A stretch of DNA of 41,957 bases from an uncultured marine group III euryarchaeote (GTDB taxonomy: Archaea; Thermoplasmatota; Poseidoniia; MGIII; CG-Epi1): positions 1-41,957 of the forward strand of contig CACAGG010000007.1 in NCBI GenBank assembly GCA_902531985.1, in the 5' to 3' direction. The position numbers and the translations under genes were made by a program. Within the stretch, counting starts at the first letter, position 1. Each line of letters starts with the position of its first letter. Below the pieces are notes generated by a model. The model saw nothing but the letters and a program-made list of their open reading frames with translations, had not been told where the DNA came from and made no database searches. Below, in pieces: positions 29,331 through 37,223 of this stretch.

Positions 29331-30344
29331 CTAAAAATCCCCTAAGGTGAATTGTCTAGCTTTCGGCTTTGCTTCTAAATACAAATCTAAAGCATTCTCA
29401 ACCCTGCTCTTGTTAAATGCAAAGTCATCGCAAAGGAAAGATATGACTGATTCAGCTTTAGGAGGATCCCATTCTGGTGTAAAGTCAACAAATGGATGTT
29501 CAAGAAATAATGAACGAATTTCGTCCAAATTTTCAATCTCTTTACCCAATTTTGCAAGAGCACCTTCTGCTTTTCCAAACTCTTGTATTAATTTTAGACC
29601 TCTTTTTGGGCCTATGCCGTCTATTCCTGGATTAAAATCAGTACCCATTAATATTGCAACATCAATCAGCTGTTTTCTATCAAGTTTCAAGAGCTGAAAA
29701 GATTTATCTAAATCTATAATCTCTGGAGAAACTTCGACCCATTTTTGCTGCTTAGGTAACTTACGCCTTCCTGAAAGTGTCAAATTACGAACAAACTTCG
29801 AAGCACCAAACAATACGGTATCAAAATCTTGTGACGCTCCATAATCTACCATTCCTTGATTTAAAAGTGAAGCAACCTGTGCTTCACCTTCACTAGGAGC
29901 CTCTACCCAAGGTATGCCTAATAAATCAAGCAATTTTTTTGATTCCTCAACCATATGTGGCTCTAATCTCGTTGTTTGCTGAGCTTTAGTTCTAGCCGTT
30001 TCCGTATCTCCTGCCTCAATTGCAGCTTCCCATTCAATCTGAGCCTTGAGTTTTCTCTGTTTTCTAACTTCCAACAAATTCATTTTCAATTCTGGAGGCT
30101 TCCCATCAAAAACAATACACAGCTTTAAACCATTCTCAACCAATTTTGAAAATCTAAATAGGATCCCGCTAAGATGACTTGTAACTCGACCCTCCTGGTC
30201 TTTCAACAAACTCCCATCTGCTTGTCTAATACTAGTCAGAAATTGATAAAGAACGTTGAAACCATCAATGGCAATTCTCTGACCGCTTAATTCTTCAATT
30301 TTTATCCTTCTAGTTTCGAGAAGTGGACCTAATTGTATACCCAT
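29331..30344 (-). CDS. fen: Flap endonuclease 1
   Basis: MGIQLGPLL, VFDGKPPELK, EAPSEGEAQVASL, ASQDFDTVLFG, MGTDFNPGIDGIGPKRGLKLI; C-terminal PIP-like QFTLGDF. Confidence 0.97.
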   Translation of the reverse strand: MGIQLGPLLETRRIKIEELSGQRIAIDGFNVLYQFLTSIRQADGSLLKDQEGRVTSHLSGILFRFSKLVENGLKLCIVFDGKPPELKMNLLEVRKQRKLKAQIEWEAAIEAGDTETARTKAQQTTRLEPHMVEESKKLLDLLGIPWVEAPSEGEAQVASLLNQGMVDYGASQDFDTVLFGASKFVRNLTLSGRRKLPKQQKWVEVSPEIIDLDKSFQLLKLDRKQLIDVAILMGTDFNPGIDGIGPKRGLKLIQEFGKAEGALAKLGKEIENLDEIRSLFLEHPFVDFTPEWDPPKAESVISFLCDDFAFNKSRVENALDLYLEAKPKARQFTLGDF

Positions 30345-31789
30345 TAACCCTTTACAACTCCCATCGGTTTCAATTTAACAACTTTATTGGCTATTCCTGT
30401 GGCATGGCACACGTCAACAACTTCAGAAACATCTTTGTAAGCTCCAGGAGCTTCTTCAGAAGCCACTCTTGGTGACCTCGCTCTAACGTAAACTCTATTC
30501 TTTTTCCAAAGTTGCTTTACCAAATTTGTTGAATTATATTTTTTCAAAGCAGCCTTCCTTCCTAATGCTCTACCTGCACCATGACATGTAGAACCAAAAG
30601 TTTGTTCCATCGCGCCAGAGGTTCCTGATAAAACATAACTCGAGGTCCCCATGTCTCCTGGAACAATTACTGGCTGTCCAAAGGACTTATACTTTTGAGG
30701 AATGTCTGATGAATCTGGACCAAAAGCTCTGGTTGCTCCTTTACGATGAACGCATAATTCTTCACTTCCGTGCTTTTCAATTTTAGCAATGTTATGGGAA
30801 ACATCATACACGGTATCCATTCCCAAACTTTTTCCATCCCCACCAAAAACATGCGAAAAAGCCTTTCTGGTCGCGTAGGAAATCAAGGATCTATTAGTCC
30901 AAGCAAAATTTGCAGCTGCAGACATCGCTCCCAAATACTCTTGAGCTTCTTTAGTATGTAAAGGTGCCGAAGCTAATTGCTTATCTGGCAACTCGAGACC
31001 TTCTCTCTTACTTGCTCTCAAAACACACTCCAAATGATCCTGGCAAACTTGATGGCCACAACCTCTTGATCCTGTATGCATCATGACTACTGCTTGCCCT
31101 TCAAAAAGACCGAACGCTTTTGCAGCAGCTTCATCAAATACTTCGTCTACCTTCTGTACTTCAAGAAAATGATTTCCACTACCCAATGACCCCACTTGTT
31201 TACGTCCTCTGGTTCTTGCATAATGAGAAACATGCTCAGGTACTGCATTGTCTATACAGCCATTCTCTTCCAGAACTTCCAAATCGCTTTCCCACAAATA
31301 TCCATTTTCTTCAGCCCACTTAGACCCAATAGATAATACTGATTCTAATTCCCTATCTGAAAGTGTAATTTTCCCCTTAGAACCTAATCCTGCAGGAACT
31401 TGCTTATACAATTCATCAATTATTTCTTTTTGTTTAGGCCTAATGTCTTCTTCAAGTAAATCAGTTCTAAGAAGTCTAACACCACAATTTATATCAAAAC
31501 CAACACCGCCAGGAGATATTACACCAACATCTTCCTTGCTAGTAGTCGTCCTGAAAGCCGCAACACCACCAATGGGAAAACCATAACCCCAGTGAATATC
31601 GGGCATTGCCATACTTGCATCAACTATACCTGGTAATTCGGCTACATTTGCAACTTGCTTTACAGCAGAGTCCATTCCAGGATGAGACAAAAGAGGTTCT
31701 GAAGAATAAATCCTTCCGGGTACATTCATTTTGCCACTTTTTGGCAATTCATATACATTTTCTTTTTTTGAAATTAACTTGTCAATCAT
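30344..31789 (-). CDS. rtcB: RNA-splicing ligase RtcB
   Basis: MAMPDIHWGYGFPIGGVAAF, GGVGFDINCGVR, GSLGSGNHFLEVQ, MMHTGSRGCGHQVCQDH, PGDMGTSSYVL, STCHGAGRALGR. Confidence 0.98.
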   Translation of the reverse strand: MIDKLISKKENVYELPKSGKMNVPGRIYSSEPLLSHPGMDSAVKQVANVAELPGIVDASMAMPDIHWGYGFPIGGVAAFRTTTSKEDVGVISPGGVGFDINCGVRLLRTDLLEEDIRPKQKEIIDELYKQVPAGLGSKGKITLSDRELESVLSIGSKWAEENGYLWESDLEVLEENGCIDNAVPEHVSHYARTRGRKQVGSLGSGNHFLEVQKVDEVFDEAAAKAFGLFEGQAVVMMHTGSRGCGHQVCQDHLECVLRASKREGLELPDKQLASAPLHTKEAQEYLGAMSAAANFAWTNRSLISYATRKAFSHVFGGDGKSLGMDTVYDVSHNIAKIEKHGSEELCVHRKGATRAFGPDSSDIPQKYKSFGQPVIVPGDMGTSSYVLSGTSGAMEQTFGSTCHGAGRALGRKAALKKYNSTNLVKQLWKKNRVYVRARSPRVASEEAPGAYKDVSEVVDVCHATGIANKVVKLKPMGVVKG

Positions 31790-32196
31790 GAAATCGGCTC
31801 TTCTGCTGGTTCATACTTAGAAGGACAGCCCATTTGTACTTTCTCTGCCTTAAGAATTATTTCACCATCAACCAATTGAATAATACCTGTAAAAGTTGCT
31901 CCCTTATCTTCAGCAAAAGTATCTGGAAGTATCAATGAGGATATATCTACTTTTAGCGAATGATTACCATCTATTAATAAACAATCATTTATTTTTAAAT
32001 CTGAAATAGTTCCGTGTACCTGCAAATTAGAACCCTCTCCATATTTTCCAGAGACGGCATCCTCCACAGAAACATAAGTTGATTGCTCCGTAACTGTTAG
32101 CGAAACAACTATACCTGTAATTACCAAAACTGAAAAAGCCAATAGACCTTTTGTCCATGAGGACCAAGGCGCTCTAGTTCTTCTTTCTGTCTCCAT
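31786..32196 (-). CDS. ccmE: Cytochrome c maturation protein CcmE-like, CxxxY (archaeal) type
   Basis: N-terminal TM; OB-fold-like LQVHGTISDLKI..; C-terminal AEKVQMGCPSKYEP with CxxxY. Confidence 0.8.
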   Translation of the reverse strand: METERRTRAPWSSWTKGLLAFSVLVITGIVVSLTVTEQSTYVSVEDAVSGKYGEGSNLQVHGTISDLKINDCLLIDGNHSLKVDISSLILPDTFAEDKGATFTGIIQLVDGEIILKAEKVQMGCPSKYEPAEEPIS

Positions 32197-32737
32197 TTCC
32201 TAATCCACTCTTATCGCCCAATTCCCGAAATTTATTTGACAAATATACTACATATCCACCTATGCCAAGCCAAAATACAGTCATCCCTCCCCAAAGATAG
32301 ATCATATCTTCTGCTGGAGGTTTATTTACAAAAATATCTAATTCCACTGACCAACTTAATTTCTCACTTGAAAAGTTTACAAAGAGCTTTTTGTGAGGTT
32401 CTTCATTAGTAAAAGAAGTTCCAGAAAAACTGACTGAATCTGTAGCAATATCTCCATCATATTGAAGAGTGAGATTTTTCATTAAGTTTTTACCAAAATT
32501 AAATTCCAATGAGCCATTTGAATGAGAGCTACTGTATTCAAAAATTACGAACCAAGTCGTTCCAATTTCAAAAACATTATCATAATATATTTCAAAATCC
32601 GAAACTATAATACTGCCTCCATTCTTATCAGCTTCTGTAACAAATCGCTCATTTGGCATACAATCTTTATCTCTACATTCTGCTGAAACTGAAGTTGCCA
32701 ATAATAAAAATACAATAATTATTGAAAAAAATCTCAT
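32174..32737 (-). CDS. Signal-peptide protein with C-terminal CcmD-like helix
   Basis: Signal peptide, CRDKDC, about 120-aa ectodomain, then MIYLWGGMTVFWLGIGGYVVYLSNKFRELG, which resembles alternative CcmD proteins. Confidence 0.65.
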   Translation of the reverse strand: MRFFSIIIVFLLLATSVSAECRDKDCMPNERFVTEADKNGGSIIVSDFEIYYDNVFEIGTTWFVIFEYSSSHSNGSLEFNFGKNLMKNLTLQYDGDIATDSVSFSGTSFTNEEPHKKLFVNFSSEKLSWSVELDIFVNKPPAEDMIYLWGGMTVFWLGIGGYVVYLSNKFRELGDKSGLGNGDRKKN

Positions 32738-33429
32738 ACTTCCTCCATTTTATTTTTTAATAAGTTTCTTTCAAAACCTTCTAATTTCATACGCATTTGA
32801 AATAAAAAAACGTAAATTAGTAGTAATGATAATAATCCTGCATAAAGGCCTACTCTAAGTGAAGGATCTAAACTGCCTTGATCCTCAGTTGCTACTATTA
32901 CTGGGTGATGAGATCTCAAAAATCTTGATGATAAATAAGATAAAGGGACCATAATCATCCCAGATAAACCTAAAATTGCTGCATTTTTTTTAACTGCTAA
33001 ACTCTCAGGCTGACGCCTATAAACAAAATATGCAATATACAAAAGCCACATTGCTAGAGTAGAAGCTAAACGCATATCTGTCAAAAAGCGATCAACTATA
33101 TCACCACCCCACTCAGCTTTCATCCAAAAAGTTCCAGAAGCAAGCGACATAAATCCAAACACTATACCTAGCTCTGCACTGGACTTAGCTAGTTGATCCG
33201 CATAGTCCGATTTATTATACAAATAAACTGCACTTCCTCCTACAACCATCAAAAAAGCAAGATAAGTAATCAAACCTGAAGGAACATGGAAGTAGAATAA
33301 TTTCTGAGCATTCGGAGCTGTAAAAAATTTTGCAGGACCTGTTTCTATTAGGCTGAAATATAGGACGTAAAGTGCGAGAAAAAATCCAACAAAACCTATC
33401 TCTCTGTTATACCTCATTTTGTTTTCCAC
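32734..33429 (-). CDS. ccmC: Heme exporter protein CcmC-like
   Basis: FYFHVPSGLITYLAF, GIVFGFMSLASGTFWMKAEWGGDIVDRFLTDMRLASTL, SHHPVI; 6 TMs. Confidence 0.85.
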   Translation of the reverse strand: MENKMRYNREIGFVGFFLALYVLYFSLIETGPAKFFTAPNAQKLFYFHVPSGLITYLAFLMVVGGSAVYLYNKSDYADQLAKSSAELGIVFGFMSLASGTFWMKAEWGGDIVDRFLTDMRLASTLAMWLLYIAYFVYRRQPESLAVKKNAAILGLSGMIMVPLSYLSSRFLRSHHPVIVATEDQGSLDPSLRVGLYAGLLSLLLIYVFLFQMRMKLEGFERNLLKNKMEEV

Positions 33430-34373
33430 TCTCTAGGATAAGTACCTCTTTCCATTATAACTCTATCTAATTTTGCTACTTTACCCTTGGATTTGGGATT
33501 AGCTGCAATTTCATCGGCATTAACTGTTGCACGGGCTAAAGCTACAGCTTCACCCCTGGAGGTTCTAATCGAAACTAATTGCCCTCTTTTCATATCTTTT
33601 GAAACTGAAGAAACTCCGGGTGCTGCTAAATCAGCCCCGTGGCATACGGCATCAACTGCGGAATCTTTAGCTTCAATTACCGGAATATCGACAAGCATAT
33701 CTTCTAAAGGTTTCAATATTGACTTCATGCCTGGGGAATCATTTGATTCTTTCCAATGCTTGTAAAGGTCATGAGCTTCAACCATTGATACTGAATCTTC
33801 AATTGTGAATGGTCCTGATTTAGTTCTAATTAATTGGTCCATTACGGCTCCAGAACCTAGGGCTGAACCAATATCTTCACATAAATTACGAATGTAAGTA
33901 CCTCCTTCACAAAGAACTCGGAAAAGGGTTTTCTTTGAAGAATGTTCCAACAACTCTATTTCATAAATTCTTCTAATTCTTAATTCTCTCTTTACCGCTG
34001 CTTGAAAAGGTGGTATCTGATATATGGGTCCTGTGAACTTAGTAAACATTTCTAAAACTTTAGATTCACTTTGGCTCTTGTAATGCTTCATCAGGCAAAT
34101 ATATTCTTTAGCAGACTCCTGCATAACTTTGATAACTTTAGAAGCTTTTCCAATAGATATTGGCAATACTCCGGTAACATTCGGATCTAAAGTTCCGCCG
34201 TGACCTGTTAAATCCAGATCAAATGAATCTCTTAGCCAAGCTGCAACTTGATGTGACGAAGGACCTGCTTGTTTGTTAATTATCACAATAGACGAATCTA
34301 ACAATTGCTCTACGCTTCTTTCATCTGGAGCCGAACCATAAGGTGCGTTTGCAGATTCACTTATTTTATACAA
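33414..34373 (-). CDS. cbf5: tRNA/rRNA pseudouridine synthase Cbf5/TruB family with PUA domain
   Basis: INKQAGPSSHQVAAWLRD, GHGGTLDPNVTGVLPI, YEIELLE..CEGGTYIRNLCEDIG. Confidence 0.96.
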   Translation of the reverse strand: MYKISESANAPYGSAPDERSVEQLLDSSIVIINKQAGPSSHQVAAWLRDSFDLDLTGHGGTLDPNVTGVLPISIGKASKVIKVMQESAKEYICLMKHYKSQSESKVLEMFTKFTGPIYQIPPFQAAVKRELRIRRIYEIELLEHSSKKTLFRVLCEGGTYIRNLCEDIGSALGSGAVMDQLIRTKSGPFTIEDSVSMVEAHDLYKHWKESNDSPGMKSILKPLEDMLVDIPVIEAKDSAVDAVCHGADLAAPGVSSVSKDMKRGQLVSIRTSRGEAVALARATVNADEIAANPKSKGKVAKLDRVIMERGTYPREWKTK

Positions 34374-34392
34374 TTTTTACCTATTTAGAACA

Positions 34393-34542
34393 CTATTTAC
34401 TTTCTTGATTCTTTGAGCAATCTCTACAGATAACTCTAGTTGAATTCCAACCGGGACCTGTTGGTACCATTATCTCTTTTTCACAAAAATAGCACTTTCC
34501 TTTGAAAGCAGATTCTTTTCCTGTAAATTTAGGCAAGCTCAA
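34393..34542 (-). CDS. 49-aa zinc-finger protein (MSLPKFTGKESAFKGKCYFCEKEIMVPTGPGWNSTRVICRDCSKNQESK)
   Basis: TTG start, two CxxC pairs; too short for the supplied ORF track; lies just upstream of cbf5 on the same strand. Confidence 0.6.
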   Translation of the reverse strand: MSLPKFTGKESAFKGKCYFCEKEIMVPTGPGWNSTRVICRDCSKNQESK

Positions 34543-34629
34543 TCACCAATAGTGGATTTAAGAAGGGTCAATAAAAGGTATTCTTACGTGGTTAATTGTT
34601 TTAATGGGGGCCTCACAATAGAAAGCTTA

Positions 34630-34705
34630 GCCGCTGTAGCTCAGTAGGGAGAGCGCGGGACTGAAGATCCCGAGGTCGCCGGTTCGATCCCGGCCGGCGG
34701 CACCA
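34630..34705 (+). tRNA. tRNA-Phe(GAA), CCA encoded
   Basis: Acceptor GCCGCTG/CGGCGGC, anticodon loop CTGAAGA, T-arm GCCGG-TTCGATC-CCGGC, ACCA 3' end. Confidence 0.95.
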
Positions 34706-34723
34706 CCTTCAGGAAACCGGCAC

Positions 34724-35311
34724 ATGTCTGTCCATGAATACATCAAAGCGAGAAATTCTGCGTTAAAAACAATGACTGCAGGATTGATTTTTCTTTTATT
34801 TTTACCTTTAGGAATACCTCTCTCTTTGATTATCATACCATTTATAGCGGGCAGAAATGGAGCTAAAGATTTAGACAGTAATTGGCATCTTACCTACATT
34901 TTAACTGTTGGAGGTGGATGGGCTCTGGGGTTAGTTGTATCTCTCCTAACGCTGTTGTCAATTGCTTTAGGGCCTGCACTAAGAATAAATTTAGTAGAAA
35001 TATTAATTTTTATTTTATTATTTATATTCACATGGGGTTCTTTTACTATAGGCGTAAAAAGCTCTAATGCTTCCAAGACTACAAATGACAAGCCTTACGA
35101 AGATGAATGGGAAAAAGAAGACAATATGGATAAAGAAATAATTAAAGAAGAAAAACCTGAAATTAAAGATAATAAGGGAGACTCTAACCTAAGAAAAATG
35201 GCAATTACAGCAGAGCCAAAATTACCAAAAGAGAGTACAAAATCTACGAAAAAGAATAACTTCATTCCTGGTAAAAAGAAGCGTGGAAAGACTCGCCTAA
35301 AACTTAAATAA
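34724..35311 (+). CDS. Membrane protein with Lys-rich cytoplasmic tail, unknown function
   Basis: 195 aa; TMs in the N-terminal half, charged tail ending GKKKRGKTRLKLK. Confidence 0.7.
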   Translation: MSVHEYIKARNSALKTMTAGLIFLLFLPLGIPLSLIIIPFIAGRNGAKDLDSNWHLTYILTVGGGWALGLVVSLLTLLSIALGPALRINLVEILIFILLFIFTWGSFTIGVKSSNASKTTNDKPYEDEWEKEDNMDKEIIKEEKPEIKDNKGDSNLRKMAITAEPKLPKESTKSTKKNNFIPGKKKRGKTRLKLK

Positions 35312-35362
35312 CACCAAGAGAAAATCATAAATTGTTAAATAGTAGTATTTATGGATTGATTT

Positions 35363-35755
35363 ATGAGCAAAAAGGGAAAAATTCGAGTCCTTATTGCTAA
35401 ACCTGGCTTAGATGGACACGACAGAGGTGCTAAAGTAATTGCAAGAGCTTTAAGAGATTCCGGGATGGAGGTTATCTATACTGGTTTGAGACAAAGCCCT
35501 GAAGATATAGTTGAAGCTGCAATACAGGAAGACGTTCATTTTATAGGATTAAGTATACTCTCTGGAGCACATACGCACATCTTTCCAAAAGTAATAGAAT
35601 TACTCAAAGAAAGAGAAGCTAGCGACATAAAAATAATAGCCGGAGGAATTATTCCCGATGAAGAAATCCCTAAATGGAAAGAAATAGGTATTGAGGCAAT
35701 TTTTGGCCCTGGTTCATCAACAAATGATATCATTAACTACGTAAAAGGTTCTTAA
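35363..35755 (+). CDS. mcmA2: Cobalamin-binding subunit, methylmalonyl-CoA mutase C-terminal type
   Basis: [39 protein letters not shown] (DxHxxG), [14 protein letters not shown]. Confidence 0.95.
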   Translation: MSKKGKIRVLIAKPGLDGHDRGAKVIARALRDSGMEVIYTGLRQSPEDIVEAAIQEDVHFIGLSILSGAHTHIFPKVIELLKEREASDIKIIAGGIIPDEEIPKWKEIGIEAIFGPGSSTNDIINYVKGS

Positions 35756-35756
35756 A

Positions 35757-36683
35757 TTGAATGAAAAAGAAATAATAGATAGGCTAAGAAATAAAGATGT
35801 AAGAGCAGTAGCAAGACTATTGACTCTTATTGAAAATGAAGAGAAATTAGCTGAGACCATACTAAAGAAAATTTGGAAACATACCGGTAATTCTTACATA
35901 ATTGGAATCACCGGCCCACCTGGGGCTGGTAAATCCTCAATAGTGGACTTGCTAACAAAAATGGCTATTGAAAAAGGCCACAAAGTAGGTGTTCTAGCTG
36001 TTGATCCTACAAGCCCATTTTCGGGAGGCGCAGTTTTAGGAGACCGACTTAGAATGACTAGCGCACAGAGTACTGGGATTTTTATTCGCTCAGTCGCCAG
36101 TCGTGGCCACTTAGGAGGTTTAGCTGCAACAACACGTTTTATGATTAATGCAATTGAAATGCTTGGAAATGATATTACAATTGTAGAAACTGTAGGGGCT
36201 GGACAAGGTGACGTTGAAATTGTGCAAATTGCAGATACTACTATTGTTGTTGAAGTACCCGGACTGGGAGATGAAGTACAAGCTCAAAAAGCAGGAATTC
36301 TTGAAATCGGAGATATTTTAGTTGTTAACAAAGGAGATAGGCCTGGTTCTGACAGATTATCAAAAGAACTTGCAATGATGCTAAGCCTAGGTGAGGAAAA
36401 AGAATGGATGCCCCCTATAGTAACAACAACTGCTACTAATGGTAATGGATTTGAGGACTTATGGCATGAAATTATGAATCATAAAAAATATCTAGGTACT
36501 GAAAAAAAGAATACTATGAGATTAAAACGGATAAATTACGAATTAGAGAATCAAGTTAGTCAAAAATTATTTACTAAAAAGATGGTGCAAATAGGAAGCA
36601 ATGAAATTCCAAACATGGCAAAAGACATACTTAATAGAAAAATAGATCCACTAACTGCCGTGGAAAAAATAATAAGGGAATAG
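35757..36683 (+). CDS. meaB: MeaB/ArgK-family GTPase chaperone of methylmalonyl-CoA mutase (TTG start)
   Basis: GITGPPGAGKSS, VLAVDPTSPFSGGAVLGDRLRM, SRGHLGGLAATT, VETVGAGQGDVEI, VVNKGDR. Confidence 0.96.
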   Translation: MNEKEIIDRLRNKDVRAVARLLTLIENEEKLAETILKKIWKHTGNSYIIGITGPPGAGKSSIVDLLTKMAIEKGHKVGVLAVDPTSPFSGGAVLGDRLRMTSAQSTGIFIRSVASRGHLGGLAATTRFMINAIEMLGNDITIVETVGAGQGDVEIVQIADTTIVVEVPGLGDEVQAQKAGILEIGDILVVNKGDRPGSDRLSKELAMMLSLGEEKEWMPPIVTTTATNGNGFEDLWHEIMNHKKYLGTEKKNTMRLKRINYELENQVSQKLFTKKMVQIGSNEIPNMAKDILNRKIDPLTAVEKIIRE

Positions 36684-36714
36684 TTATTAAATTCAAGCTA
36701 ATATAGGTAATATA

Positions 36715-37077
36715 ATGAAATCTGAAAAAGAGGAAATTAAAAAGTATTTGAAATCAAGCTCTATAGAGAAAATTGTAGATGAAAAGGAGGTTGGCCTTGA
36801 ATTAAAAACTAATTTCGAGGCATTACAAGAAGGTAATTTTCCTGAGAACTTATTAGAAGAAAAACAATTTTCAAATTCTTTCACTAAAAGCGAAATTATG
36901 GGTGAAATTGAAAAGAAACATTCTGAAATTTTAGATAAAAGACCACTGCCAGAGTTATTAGATTCTGCTGAATTAATAGATTCCTTAAAAGAAGTTAAAG
37001 CTCCAGTTATGGGGAAACTTTATGAAGAGAAAAAGGAAATAAAGAAAGAAAAAAGTAACTTTTTTGCTGATGAATAA
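36715..37077 (+). CDS. Hydrophilic hypothetical protein (120 aa)
   Basis: ATG ORF on the same strand as meaB; charged, no recognised motif. Confidence 0.55.
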   Translation: MKSEKEEIKKYLKSSSIEKIVDEKEVGLELKTNFEALQEGNFPENLLEEKQFSNSFTKSEIMGEIEKKHSEILDKRPLPELLDSAELIDSLKEVKAPVMGKLYEEKKEIKKEKSNFFADE

Positions 37078-37084
37078 CTGAACT

Positions 37085-37161
37085 GGGCACGTGGCCTAGC
37101 CAGGAATGGCGGCTGCCTCCTAAGCAGCAGGTCGGGGGTTCAAATCCCTCCGTGCCCGCCA
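37085..37161 (+). tRNA. tRNA-Arg(CCT), CCA encoded
   Basis: Acceptor GGGCACG/CGTGCCC, anticodon loop CTCCTAA, T-arm GGGGG-TTCAAAT-CCCTC, GCCA end. Confidence 0.93.
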
Positions 37162-37223
37162 ACTTATTACCTTTATTTTAACATAGTTAATATTATAAAA
37201 CCCTTTGAGGGGCAGGAATTCTC

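Noticed and set aside
31120-31586. Plus-strand ORFs 31120-31323 and 31248-31586
   Set aside because: Antisense to well-supported rtcB.
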